A stretch of 64,000 bases of DNA, taken from the NCBI GenBank assembly GCA_000320545.1, contig ADNK01000237.1, forward strand, positions 1-64,000. Reading direction: 5' to 3'. Of the stretch, positions 11,375-22,898 are shown piece after piece; position 1 is the first letter of the stretch; each line of letters starts with the position of its first letter. A model generated the notes under the pieces. That model ran no database searches. It was not told the DNA's origin and was given only the letters and a program-made list of their open reading frames with translations. The position numbers were made by a program, and so were the translations under genes. The DNA is from Bigelowiella natans CCMP2755. Lineage: Eukaryota > Cercozoa > Chlorarachniophyceae.

Positions 11375-13714
11375 ACTACCAGCAAGAACATTTTGTGCAC
11401 AGGTGGTGTGGTTTATGTGCACAGAACCTTAAAGTAGTTTGCGCAAACTTTAGGCACAGTGTGGATTGTGAAGCGTATACGTTGTGTTTGTTGTGTTCGC
11501 TGAAAGCTCATTTTGATTTTTTCACACACTGAACACAATCATTTCGCATCGGCTACCCAGAACCTTCACGCTATGTTGTCCAACCATTGCATGTGCAACG
11601 TACAACACGCACAAATTGTGCAGCAGAAAAGCAGATTCCTTGTGTCCATCACCGCTACTAGGCTAGCTTGGAGCGCACACGGCGATCGATGGATATGCAA
11701 CATGCACGATGGGAGCAGTCACCGTTCGCTGTATCACACATGATGCCATGATGTGGCCACTTGCATTGTGTAGACACAGCACACAGTAACAGCATGTGCA
11801 ATGTGTGTGTAGTATTACATGTCAGTTGTTTGCTAGCGCTAGCTAGCTTGACATCATCAACACATCTAATCTAGACATGTGAAATGACAACGTGGTTGAC
11901 AAGTGTTGTCATCGGACAACAACGCATGATTGACCTGCGCGCTCAGTGCGGACAGCTAGACGTGCAGGCCTAGAGGCTGGCAGGCTAGCAGAGTCACTCT
12001 AGCACTACCGCTTCGACGGCTGTGAGTTGCACAAAACGAAGTGAGCCCCGCTAGCCCGATCGTGAGCGGGTGGAGTGGCATGGGAGTGCATGACGCAGGG
12101 CGTCGGCGACCGCGAAATTGCAATTCACAGCAATTCGCTTCTGCCTGTTGTTGCATGCCTCACGCACGTCTGCTGCGCTCGATCACACTTCAACTGAGCA
12201 CTGAGCACACACGCTGGCTAGCTGGTCTGATGTGTGCAGATTGGTCAACTTGAGAAGTTGCGTCATTGTGACACAAATGGATGCATGAATCATCTGACAG
12301 CGTGCAGATTGGTCAAGTTGAGAAGTGCACAATCTCGCAATCAGGAACACGAGTGTGCGCACGCATGCGCATGCCAACAATTGAGCGGCGACGAGGCACT
12401 CCGATGCTCAGACACATCGCCCGAACAAGTTTGCGCTTCAGTGCCACCCCCGCTCAGAAGCACGCAGCCTGCCTTGACCACGAAGTCAAAGACGATGGCC
12501 CAGCTGCGGCCGTTTTGCACGCGAATGACGGTCTCAACAACGACGTGCTGCACGCATCACTGCACCGTGCCTGTGGCCGCGCAGAGCCGCCAAAAACTTT
12601 TGCAATGAACACTCGCGTGCCAATGATGTCTCCCACCGAAAGTGGCAGTGGTGGTGCAACACCGCGCAGCGCGACAAAGTGCGTGCGATGTGAGCCGCGC
12701 CTTGTTGTAGCCTTTGTTCCACACCCTCGTCCGCGCACCTTGCACTTCTGGACAACAAGACTTGCCAGCTTGTTCGCATGCAAGTCCAGACACCACGCAC
12801 ACGTATACACGCACAGCTTGGCAGGTGACGTGCCGCCTACTTGCAAACTGCGCCACGCATGCGCATGGACACGGTCGGCGGTCTGGGTGTGCAAGTGATG
12901 CGTGTGCCAGTGGCAATGAACAATGATGAACAATGAACAATGATGATGAACTGCAATGAACAATGATGATGAACCACGTTTCCAAAGTGTCACAAGACAT
13001 TTGCAGTGTGCGAAACGCAGTGCCTCGAACTGACTTCAGTGAGGACTGCAACTAGTGAACTAGCAGGTTTTTCAAATTGGAATGATCTGGCTGTGTGCCA
13101 TTGTGAGACAATGTGTGACTAGCAGCAACGTGGCGATGGCGCAAGGCATCCACTCTGAGTAGGAACTTCCCAAACGCAATGTCTACACGACGATCCATGT
13201 TCAGATCATCCGAAGGAGCACCCAGTGAAACTTTGGTTTTGATGGAGCCAGGAGCATCAAAGAATGAAGAACAGGCAGGAGAAGCTGGGCCCAGAGCTGC
13301 TCTCATGCTCCAAAATGTTGCAAGACATTTGCAGTGTCAAGTCGAATCCAAAGTGAAAAAAAAAATCTCAACGAAAAAAATGCCGGAAAAGTCATGAAAA
13401 CGATCAATTAGGCGAGTTTGGTGGGAAAATGCATGCGACTTGCGTGCACAGGAAAGAATTTTTTCAAAAATTTTGCGACCGAGAACCGTGTTTTGGATGG
13501 ATCGGATTTCCTGATTTCCGGGATTTCACCTAACACAACTCACACAACTTCTCTCGTGCTCGTGGCGACGAGACAATTTAGAAACCGCATGGGGTACACC
13601 TTTCACATAGGGGGGGGATTTTCAGCAAGACACAACTTTCCAAGAATCATCTACGAAAAGTCGCAAATTCTGACACATTTTCGAATTATTAAAGGAAAAT
13701 TTGAGAAAATCACC
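11375..13714. other. Gene-poor spacer rich in palindromic words
   Basis: Apart from the repeat arm at 12900-13340, no supported gene was found. The stretch 11500-12900 is dense in CTAG, GCTAGC, TGCA and CATG words and has only short, overlapping open frames in several frames, without family resemblance. Confidence 0.6.
12900..13340 (-). repeat. Right arm of the dispersed inverted repeat, plus adjacent partial copy
   Basis: Reverse-complement partner of 7413-7650 (core 12970-13200). Beside it, 12915-12975 carries short direct repeats of an AATGAACAATGATGATG-type unit, and a partial fourth copy of the core lies at about 13300-13345. The 84-codon minus-strand frame 13306-13052 lies in this arm. 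It has no recognised domain. Confidence 0.7.
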
Positions 13715-13738
13715 TTAGTTCTTTAAATGTGATTTACC

Positions 13739-14278
13739 TGAAATGTGTGACCGATCTGATACTTTTCGCGCCAACCGGACTTTCTGCCATCGGGGATACA
13801 ATCTTAAATCCCGGCATTCTGTTGGTTCTAAGGACTTTTCTCCAAACGTCAGCCAGTGGGAGGAGAACATGTGGCTGACATTCTTCCTCGTTGACTGAAA
13901 CCTCCACAAGTTCACTAGCCCAAGAGACGTTGACTGAGTTTCCTCCCCCCCCCCTTTTGTCCCTGCATCTTTGTACAGGTTGCATACGAATAATTTACTT
14001 TAATATCTTCATAGTGAATGTCTTTCTGCTAAATTTTAATGCTAATATTTTGGTGGCAAAATAATATGACGGCGGTTTCGGAAGTTTGGACAATTCTCAC
14101 TCTTATCAATATCCTCTTTGGATGAAATTGGAATAGATAAATATTTGAATAACTTTTCCAGGCGAATAGGATGCATGGGCAAATCAAGATTCCGGTTCCA
14201 CCTCGAAAAGTGGTGCCTTCCCGTCGAACAGGAACTTCGCAAAGGTGTTCTAAAGTAGAAATTTTTGTCCTTGTACAT
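13739..14278 (-). CDS. Possible small hypothetical gene (two exon-like segments)
   Basis: Two exon-like segments on the minus strand. One is 14278-14042, starting with ATG and Arg/His/Pro-rich (contains RWNRNLDLPMHPIRLEKL). The other is roughly 13916-13739, after an acceptor-like CTTGGGCTAG, containing VNEEECQPHVLLPLADVWRK and ending at a donor-like GTAAAT. I could not join them in a unique phase and recognise no family. Composition is less biased than the spacer, which is the main reason to list it. Confidence 0.25.
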
Positions 14279-14339
14279 TCGATGATCAAACTGAATTCAC
14301 ACGGAAAATCTAAATATTTAACATGGACTCTATTGTAGG

Positions 14340-15284
14340 ATGCGAGATATGATTTTTGCTGGGATGGCTCCGAGCATCAGCATACTCCTGACTTCCCCTA
14401 TTGATGTAGTGAAGGCTCGAATGCAGGTACATGGAGAGGGAATTAAGGTTAGCTTTCAACGAACAGCCTTCGGAGAACTTCGTGAGCTTTTCCAAAAAGA
14501 AGGACTTTCTGGGTGTTATAGAGGCCTTGGAATATCTATAATGCGAGAGGCATCTTTAAACGTAATGCGCCTCGGCCTATACGATCCCATCATGTCCCTG
14601 ATGCACACCGGCTACTACGACATGGCGTCTACAAAGGAAACTGGTTTGCCTCCCTTGTACAAACGGCTGCTATGTGGGAGTATTTGTGGAATTATGGGGT
14701 CTGTGGCCTCGAGCCCAATGGAGCTAATCAAGTGCCGCATGCAGTGTGGCGGGGAAAGCGCTGCCGCGGGTCACAAGTATAAGTATACGAGTGCATATGA
14801 CGCTTGCACAAAAATAATACGTTCAGAAGGTGTGAAAGGCCTTTGGAATGGTGCTGAAGTCTTTGTGATGCGCAATGCAATTGGATCTGCGGCGAATCTC
14901 AGCACTTTCTCCGCATTTAAGGCATATTTTCTCAATTTTCGTGAAGACTCCGTGCTAGTTGACGTTGCTGCGGGACTGGCATCGGGTTTTGTAACAACCT
15001 GTGTAATGTGCCCTCTTGATATGATCAAGACACGTCTTCAGAATCAACCAGTAGATGAGCTCACAGGAAAAGGCAGATTGTACCGGCATGGAGGTGATGC
15101 AGTAGCGAAGATCGTGAAAAGTGAGGGAACGTTCGCTTTGTACAAAGGTTTCTCGTCTCTCTTTGTCCGGACTGGCCCTCACTACGTGCTTACGTTCGCA
15201 ATCTATGGCCTGTTAAAGCGGTGGGCAAGCAGTAAAGATAACTCTGATGGAGATGTTGGAACTACTGTTAACCATTACTACTAG
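14340..15284 (+). CDS. Mitochondrial carrier (SLC25) family transporter
   Basis: A 314-aa inner-membrane solute carrier with the three tandem repeats diagnostic of SLC25 proteins. The signature motifs are SPIDVVKARMQ, SPMELIKCRMQ and CPLDMIKTRLQ, each at the end of an odd-numbered helix, followed by EG-type motifs (KEGLSGCYRGLG, SEGVKGLWNGAE, SEGTFALYKGFSS). Arrangement and length suit the SLC25A34/35-Oac1 branch (oxaloacetate or other dicarboxylates), but the substrate is not certain. The reading frame is uninterrupted. The ATG at 14340 directly follows a possible acceptor (CTATTGTAG), so a short 5' exon cannot be excluded, although the first repeat is essentially complete. Confidence 0.92.
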   Translation: MRDMIFAGMAPSISILLTSPIDVVKARMQVHGEGIKVSFQRTAFGELRELFQKEGLSGCYRGLGISIMREASLNVMRLGLYDPIMSLMHTGYYDMASTKETGLPPLYKRLLCGSICGIMGSVASSPMELIKCRMQCGGESAAAGHKYKYTSAYDACTKIIRSEGVKGLWNGAEVFVMRNAIGSAANLSTFSAFKAYFLNFREDSVLVDVAAGLASGFVTTCVMCPLDMIKTRLQNQPVDELTGKGRLYRHGGDAVAKIVKSEGTFALYKGFSSLFVRTGPHYVLTFAIYGLLKRWASSKDNSDGDVGTTVNHYY

Positions 15285-17331
15285 TACGCTGATTCTCCTA
15301 AAAAAATCCTAAATAATGAACTGGCTATGGAAGCCGCCAACCAAATCTCCCTATGCTGGATCGTAAAATGAAAAATATCAAAAATCTATTCTAGTATCTT
15401 TGACATGTGTTCTCAAAGCATGCTATGCATCGTCTCGGAAAGAAATATGCTATCAGTTCTTCACTCAGAGACATTTCTAATTTTTAATCACGTATCGTTT
15501 TCAGCTATTTAAGGAAGTAGTTTTTTTATTCGATTGGAAATCTATTGCACCTGGACAAATGAAAATTACCTCTTCTCTTGGCACCTTAACAATATAATTA
15601 CTGGGGAACAGTTAAGGATTACACTACATGTACAACTGATATTCATCGTCAGCATCTACAAAGTGATCATGTTTAACTCAACACCGTTATCGTGGCCATT
15701 CACCAGCATGCATACTATACAGTATACACATCTAGACTATGACTACTGATATACTTAGTCCGGCGACGTAAATATCTTGTAGCAGCGCGCTATATTGCAC
15801 TGGCGACAGATTAGACAGCGCTGCATATACATTATTAAATGGCCATGCGACATGCAGGGTCCAGCAATAGCGAAGATGCATCTATACGCAGTGGCATCAC
15901 ATTGCTAGATTGCGTATGTGTCGTACAAGTGCGCGTGTGTGCAGCGCATGCTTGGTACACATACATTAAACACTAGCACATGCATGGCCGCGGCAACATA
16001 TGTATATATGGACGCGCACAGTAAACATGACAATGCAACGCACGCATTTTCCGTTCTGCTTACGCGCGCCGTTCTGCGCACGATCGACGTGTGCATGATG
16101 ATCGACTGCCAATGACGCCATGTGGCTGTGCACGTACAAGCTAGCTTGTTGTCACGTTCTAGCAGAGTTGTGCTGTGGCGCCCGTGTGATCGAGCGGGTG
16201 TGCGTGAGAACATGTATGAACCTTAATGTGTGAGTACGACGTACTTGCACATCGATGTGTGAAACGCGTACTTCTAGGCTTGCACGTCACACTAGCGCAC
16301 ACTGAGCGCGTCGCTGCCGTCGCTCTCTTGCTTGTACATCCTACTGCCGCCATGCAGGGACCACACCTAGCACACCCCACATTTCATTTCCCCACATCTA
16401 GCACATACTATCGATCGATCGGCAGTAGCAAAAATTGCGAAAATGAAATATGGGGCATGGTCCATACACACGGCGGCGCTCATATCAGCTCAACAAGGCC
16501 ATCCATGCAAACTGCGTGCAGCCCATGTGCATGCAACTTGAGATGACAAGTACGTCTTCATGATGTGCATCGCATGTGCCATGCATGGCTACATGCATGT
16601 CAGCTAGCGTTGCCTATATGCCAGCATCGTTGCTACAACTACCAATGCATCGCATGCACATTCAAGGCTAGGTGTGAGCTTTCAGATGTTGTTTACGCTT
16701 CCTAGAACCTCTTGCAGAACATCAACTAGCGACACATACATACCGTGTGCCACGTGCACGCGTGCACGCGTGTGCGCGTGTCACTTGTTGGATGCATTTG
16801 CAAAACGAATGTTCAATGCCTAATCACATCACCTGGAATGTCTAGATGTTCACCTCTCATTTCATTTATAATTGGTACAGAAACTTTTATTTTTTCAGCT
16901 TCTTGAAATTAACTTCAAATAGTATGTACAGAAGACAAACATGGTATCATGCTGTGGTACTACAGTTGACGATGCCTATGTGCCATCTCGCTATACTGCA
17001 TTTTAACGTTTGCATTCAGCGTGAGCGCTCTTCGTTATTTGTATGGTTGTTGCTCACCGATAACCCACCATTCACATATCGATGGACACTCGCTGGGATA
17101 CCAGCGGTCAGGATTGTTTCACGTACGTGTGAGTCTGTACTATTATGGCTACGTTCTTTGTGCTTCAGATTCAAACTCTTATTTCCACGGCTGGCTATCA
17201 AGCGATTAGAGTTTTCAATTTTGTGATCGACCGTTTTTGACGTTGAACTGGAAGAAGATTTGATCTTTGTCTCCCTTTTGAATAAATCAACACGCTCAGA
17301 ACTATTGAAGCTTTTCAGACTCTTCGCTGTA

Positions 17332-17364
<33 letters not shown>

Positions 17365-17510
17365 TGTGTGCGTGTAAGAAAGAGAGAAAGTATGTGTAAA
17401 TATGTGAGTAGTACAAGAAGGGGTGATAAAAAATAATTCATGCCCGGGGAAGAGGAACTAACTAAACCCCTGATACCCTAACCCACTTATTCTTCTTTCT
17501 CCAATCTCAG
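15285..17510. other. Spacer without a supported gene
   Basis: 15700-16800 is another block packed with TGCA, CATG, CTAG and GCGC-type words and holds no convincing coding frame. 17330-17372 is a (CT)n/(GT)n composite microsatellite. An undetected 5' exon of the surface protein at 17511 must lie somewhere here. Confidence 0.55.
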
Positions 17511-18737
17511 GGAGTGGAAATAGGCACGTGCGTGGACAAGAAGCTAGTGACCGTTTGGCCAACATCGTCATTAGAGCACAGCGACTTCCTATACTTTTCC
17601 CGCAACAACACAATCTACAATTCTCACGACATCGAGGGATTCCAGCAGTTTTCCTACGACACTGCATGCTCTGCCCGCACTCCCTCATTCTCGGCGCTCA
17701 CAGTAGATCCCAAGATGCGGCGTCTCCCTTACGACGCCAGCAGTAGTATCGTCGTCCAATCTGGAGTCGATCCGCGGGCTCTGGTTTGTGGGCCACTGTA
17801 CCAAGACGTGGACACGCCTCCACCGACTAGCAATGGTTGGTTTGCAGCTGTCAACTACAAAGGTGCCTTTGGAAGCAGAAGTTGGCTCGACTTGTGGTCG
17901 TTTGTCGCCCAGAATAGTGCCTTGGAACCTGCGATCCCTTGGGCCTGCAGCACAGCGAACCCAACGGTACTAAGAGGCGAGATCGTGTTTCACCAAGCCC
18001 TGATCTGCCCAACAGGAGCAATAGTCGAAAGCGTAGCTTCCTCAAATCTTTCTTCGACAGCGAGTCCAGCTTTATCAATATCAGGGCAACACTTGTATGC
18101 CAAACTCCGCTCAGTGTTAGAGGCAAAAAACCTTGTTGCGGCAGCAAACATTCGCCTCTCCGTCCAATGCGGGCCGATCACCACGACCGTCGTGTTGGAG
18201 ATGATATTTAATGGTCCGAGAGAAGTCGCAACAACTTATGCCGAAAATTTCTCCAACTTCCCGCAGAAGACACTAGGAGAGGAGCTTGTGCTGCTGTATG
18301 GTGCCCCTCAAGTATCGATTGCGTTAGTTGGGGGCCAAAACATACCCGCTCTTCCCACACCGGCGCCGACAAACTACCCTACTCCGTCACCTACGCCGCA
18401 ACGGGTGAGGGACTCGACCCTTGGGCAGGTGTACCTAGGGATCACAGTGGCGTTCATGTGCACGATAGCATGCCTCATCATAACGTCCTCCATCATCTGT
18501 GTGACAGAGATAAAGAAATCCTCGGTGAATTTGTATTTAAACATACTCTTCCGAGGTGATTCAAAGCAAATCTCAGTCGAAAGTAGAGAAAGCAAAGAAG
18601 AACATACATCAATGGAGAGGTGCGATGACAGTTTAATTGGAATGTCCGTATTGAGAAGAAGATGCAGACTCAGTTCTGAGATAGAGCTTCAAGGTATGGC
18701 ATCGATGAAGTCATCAAATCAACAATTTAACATTTAG
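17511..18737 (+). CDS. Single-pass membrane protein with large extracellular domain (5' exon missing)
   Basis: An open exon of about 400 codons starting after a strong acceptor (CTTTCTCCAATCTCAG). The frame has no early Met, so a first exon, probably carrying the signal peptide, lies upstream. The N-terminal ectodomain of about 270 residues has Trp/Gly-rich stretches (GWFAAVNYKGAFGSRSW) resembling bacterial and algal secreted domains with a YKGAF...W...W pattern. It is followed by a Pro/Thr stalk (PTPAPTNYPTPSPTP), one transmembrane helix (VAFMCTIACLIITSSIIC) and a cytoplasmic tail of about 80 residues rich in Ser, Glu and Arg. Topology therefore suggests a type I surface protein. No enzyme motif is recognised. 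Confidence 0.7.
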   Translation, partial: GVEIGTCVDKKLVTVWPTSSLEHSDFLYFSRNNTIYNSHDIEGFQQFSYDTACSARTPSFSALTVDPKMRRLPYDASSSIVVQSGVDPRALVCGPLYQDVDTPPPTSNGWFAAVNYKGAFGSRSWLDLWSFVAQNSALEPAIPWACSTANPTVLRGEIVFHQALICPTGAIVESVASSNLSSTASPALSISGQHLYAKLRSVLEAKNLVAAANIRLSVQCGPITTTVVLEMIFNGPREVATTYAENFSNFPQKTLGEELVLLYGAPQVSIALVGGQNIPALPTPAPTNYPTPSPTPQRVRDSTLGQVYLGITVAFMCTIACLIITSSIICVTEIKKSSVNLYLNILFRGDSKQISVESRESKEEHTSMERCDDSLIGMSVLRRRCRLSSEIELQGMASMKSSNQQFNI

Positions 18738-19584
18738 ATACAGATAGTTGGTCTTTTATTACTTAGTTAATCTAGAATAGTCAATGAGATAGTTTGCTTT
18801 CCAAAATTCAAAATGACTATTCTCACGTCCGAATCAGCAAAGGTGAAGATTCCACTAAACATTCTGTCAAGCAATTTATTTCATGCGCATGATGAGTCAT
18901 GCAAAAGCTAGTCGAATCAACGACTTGGTTTGCAATTTACAATGTATTTGCATGCAGTGCTCCTCAAATCTCCGTTGACTGTGCCGTAATGTGCTGTCTA
19001 GATGTGCAGTGTGCATCGCGTATGCGCATGTTCATGCACAACACTAGCTAGCTAGGATGCCAGTGTAGCCACAGCAGTGTAGTGTATATATTTCCCTAGC
19101 GTGACTTGCTTCTGAAAACGTCAACCATAGCAAATACAGTGCATGTCACGTTACTTGCATCCGCGTGCATGATGTGCACAAGTGTCTATTACTAGCACGT
19201 ATTAAGTCCACCAGACACATCTGCTAGACATCCACATCTAGACATGCATGACATGTATGTGTGCGATGCATGCAAATCTCGATTACATTTTGCTGTCCGC
19301 CTGGCTTCTGCCATGTCATGTGATACATGATTCTCGCGCATTCCCCCGTTTTGCTGCCCCGAATAGCCATGCAAGGTAGGGCACTGGATCATCTACGTTC
19401 TTAATTGAAGACCCATCCGAATTTTAAAAAATTGTATTGGAAATTTCAAGAAGCAGAAATACAACATAGGTTTCGTAGTTGTTAAAATAATTATACCACA
19501 CAAACAAAAATGAAATGCGGATCAACTACGCTTCTCATAAGTGTTTGCCTTCATCACTCCTTCACACATCGCCTAATCTCCCAG
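18738..19584. other. Spacer without a supported gene
   Basis: A mix of AT-rich sequence and TGCA/CATG/CTAG-rich sequence (18950-19320). No coding frame is supported. Confidence 0.5.
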
Positions 19585-20593
19585 CTACGCTTCGATCCCT
19601 AAATTTGAAGACGAGAAGTACTCTTCATCTAATTTCACTGCTTCGATTCGTTCGTCATCATCTGTTTTTTCCTTCATGATGCCTTCAGTTGTCTTAGCTT
19701 CGATTTTCGGTGTCGTTTCGGGCATGTGTTGTTGCAGGCGACGTAGGAGACATGGTAGCGGGAGAGTAATGCTGAGGGAGCAGAGGATTTGGAAGATGAA
19801 AAAGGGATACATCATCTTGATTTCTCGAAAGAAATCAGTCAGACAACTGTAATCTTCTTCAGATTTTGTCTCGACATCTTTGTACTCTTGCTTCCGAGCA
19901 GCTTGTATATTCTTCGTTGCTTCGGTCGACGAAGATGATAGCTCAGTGCCATTGAAGTTATGCACTGGGTCCTCCATTATAGGGTGTTCAATTACAACAA
20001 AAGTCGAAGACATGGTTATAGCTGAGCAAGTGCGAGGTAGAATTTGCGTTCGTCCGTCGTGTGTGTGTTCGGAATGTGGGCTTCCGATGGATGGACTACG
20101 GGCATTTTCTTGTGAAAAAAGATGAACACAGCCCACATTTGGACAAAACCCAAGGGATCTTCGCGAAAGAGAAGGCCGCGCACCGGACTTCAACACTTCG
20201 TTCTTGGGAGTTTGGAAGTTTGTGAAGCGAGTGGGGGAAATAAAATGTGCTGGATTTGGAGTTGAAGACAAGATAAAAAATAATGTCGCAATTGAACAGA
20301 TGCCCGTCAAAATACCAAGGGAGTTCATTAAGCAATTTGCGATGCATTTTCCTTCTGGCGCCGTCCTGTCTGTTGTCTCAGGAAAAATTATAGTCTACAG
20401 GAGAATTCATTGTCGCAGTGCATAAAATGGTAAGAATCATTTTCAGATCTGATGGACACGTGATATCGAAGGTAAATTCAACAAATCTATCTGCAATGTA
20501 GTCGTATGTGAAAATTTCCATCCTTTTTTGGTTTCTGGTATGGCTTGTCGGAAGAAGAGAACAGAGCAGCTGCAACGCAGCCTCGCTTTCCAT
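19585..20593 (-). CDS. Hypothetical membrane protein (two exons proposed)
   Basis: The main exon encodes 247 aa from an internal Met at 20328. Its frame stays open upstream to an acceptor-like CTCCTGTAG at about 20393. A start exon (ATG at 20593, MESEAALQLLCSLL) can be joined if a donor at about 20485 is used. The protein has a hydrophobic segment GILTGICSIATLFFIL near the N-terminus of the main exon, a Ser/Glu-rich loop, a second hydrophobic stretch MMYPFFIFQILCSLSITLPL, and an acidic tail. No family is recognised. The splice join is uncertain; the long exon itself is fairly convincing. Confidence 0.5.
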
Positions 20594-20651
20594 AGCTCTA
20601 GTCAGCCCACCGTCTTGCTGCCCCTGGGAACGCAGATGACAATGTTAAACG

Positions 20652-21890
20652 ATGAAACTGTTTAAGGGCAAGGTTGTTTTCGTAACCATTTTGAATTTAT
20701 GAACATGAATAGAATGAATCGGTGGAAGATCTAGTTAAGAATATCTGCATCGCTAGAATCTGGATGACGCAGACTCCGACGAATTTTCTCGTTCTTAATG
20801 TTATTTTTGAATTTCCATAGTATTTGGATGAATTTAAATGGCCATTCAATTTTGGGGTGTATTTTACAGGTTTTTGTGGTTCTGGGCGCCGATTCGGTGC
20901 TCGGGATGGAAGTGATAACGTCGGTAGCGCCATGGGAGGCCAGGATTGTTGCTGTGGGGGAACACAAGCAAAGGTAGCGTGCGCTAAGTTTGGTTCATGA
21001 TGTGATATCATAAATTCTTGTCAATATTGATATTTGTTTTCAATCCTCGTTTTTCAGCCTGGATGCCTGCGTGTCTGAAGCCATGAGGTATGGCTCCGAG
21101 GCCATATCAGTCCCTTTGGACATGGTTAAAAAGAAAGATTATGAGGTTAGTTTTTGCTCACTTCTTGACCTCTTGTGTCATTAAATTGATAACGTTGAGC
21201 TATACCTGATAGGCGATGCTATCCCAAGCGCTCCAAGCATATGGCCGTGTAGACTATCTAGTTCTAAATACAGGTACAACAACAATTTTATGTTTCACGA
21301 TTTTGCCTTTGTCTAGGAAGGCTAAGCTTGTGTTTCTATTTTCAAGGAAAGGATTTTGCCCCGCCGTTCATGGAGTGGAGTGGTTTGTCGACGGCTCAGA
21401 GGTTACCCAAAACGACCGTGATTTTGGATTTTTTTCAAGTAACCACCGAAATTTCACAATCTTCAGGCTTTTCACTCGTTATCTCACAATGCCAGTCTAT
21501 GCTATCCAGCTCTGCTTACCCTATCTCACTAGAAATTCTGGATGTATTATGAACTTTTCATGTTCAAATGAAAACGAGCCACAGCCCTGTTCTGCAACCC
21601 TGGAAGCATTTTTGGATAAAATCGACGAAGAATTCAGAAGTTCTGGGAGTCGTGTGCATGTTTTAAATGTGCCTGTAGGAAAGTATGATTCGAAGAGACC
21701 GAATGAGGGCATGGGCATCATTGCTCGTTCTGCCGTGAGGGCATTAGCCAGCAAAGTGGCTTCGTCAAGAATAGATTCCAGTTACAGTTTTGGTTTTCGG
21801 AATTTTTTGGCAATTATGTATCCACAATGGGTCTTTGACATTCTCTACTGCAGATATTGTCGGCGTGGAACAGTAAAAAAGATGCAATAA
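20652..21890 (+). CDS. Degenerate short-chain dehydrogenase/reductase (pseudoenzyme-like)
   Basis: Six exons (20652-20672, 20870-20973, 21058-21145, 21213-21273, 21347-21401, 21467-21890) splice in phase to 250 aa. The start is KLFKGKVFVVLGADSVLG, the SDR Rossmann strand, followed by SEAISVPLDMV, YGRVDYLVLNTG (in place of NNAG), PYLTRNSGCIMNFSCSNE and a C-terminal RVHVLNVPVGKYDS strand. The glycine motif is weakened. The catalytic YxxxK region aligns with CSATLEAF, so both Tyr and Lys appear lost. The tail is hydrophobic (FRNFLAIMYPQWVFDILY), as in ER-bound DHRS7 and 3-ketosphinganine reductase relatives. It is likely non-catalytic, or has a shifted active site. No frameshift was found, so it seems to be maintained rather than a pseudogene. 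Confidence 0.8.
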
Positions 21891-22898
21891 CTTCTTACAA
21901 AGCCAAAACTTGATGCGGCATGAATTGCGTAGGACAGAACTTTCGTAGGCGTATTGAGTTCACGTCACAAATGGTATAGACAAAACTTGATGCAGCATGA
22001 ATTATGTAGGACCAACTTTAGTAGGCGTATTGGTTTCACATCACAGTCGTGCAGAACTAGCTAGCTAGAGAGAGACAAAGAAGACGGGAGCAGCTGTGCT
22101 GGTGAATTGCATCGAATCGTGACATGCTAGCATGCTCGTGTGCAGTCAGCACACGCTAGCATGCACATCTAGACATCTCTAGATCTAGATCTGGACACAA
22201 ATGCAAATGCACGTGCTAGCGTGGTCTTCACATAGCAAATGCGAAATTTCAACAACAAATCGAGCTAGCAAGAAAGAACATTATGGCAATAGACACTGTG
22301 AATTGGCTACGGTACGTGTTACATTGAATTTCAACATCAGCACGGAATGAACGTGTGATGTCCGATATCTAGATGTAGCAGCCACAACAATTAACATACA
22401 AGCTAGCAAGGCTAGAAGGGGTAACAAGCTCCCATCCATCATAATTGCATGTTCACCAAGCACGCGAAACATGTCAAATCACGAAAGTTGCGTTTGCATG
22501 GCATTACATTGTGTCAGATGTGCAGCAGCATTGCTACTATTAGACTAGTATGTGTGTACACGCACATGTCATTTCTTGATAGACCTGTAATGGCATGCAT
22601 GCACAAAACTGGAACACAATGGACACGTAATGTCATTTATATTAGACACGTAACATCATTTATACTTCATATTTCATATGTGTTATATTACTTTATGTCT
22701 ATCATGAATGTAGTTTCCGCCTGGAACGATGCCATTTGCAATGTAAATAGGTATCACATTATTGAACACCCACGTTTGTTTTTAAGTTGAGCAATTTTGG
22801 ATGCTATTTCCTTTCTTTTCTTAGTCATTTGGGGCCTATGTAACTCAATAAGCTCGGATTTTACCTGCCGTTAATGACGTCTTAAAGGATCAATTTGA
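21891..22898. other. Spacer with short direct repeat and palindromic words
   Basis: Near 21903-22044 a segment of about 45 bp (AAACTTGATGC-GCATGAATT...TAGGAC) occurs twice in direct orientation, slightly diverged. The rest (22050-22600) is rich in CTAG/TGCA words. No gene is supported. Confidence 0.5.

Noticed and set aside
12281-12993. Several frames of 160-205 codons on both strands
   Set aside because: Mutually overlapping in a spacer with strong TGCA/GCGC bias; no domain and no splice support.
14340-15284. Possibility that the mitochondrial carrier is a processed retrogene because it has no intron
   Set aside because: No poly-A tract, no target duplication and no disabling change seen; other short single-exon genes occur in the window (SNRNP27).
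17016-17441. 141-codon minus-strand frame rich in Ser, Asn, Lys
   Set aside because: The first third is a translated (GT)/(CT) microsatellite; no Met-based start outside it, no domain, biased composition.
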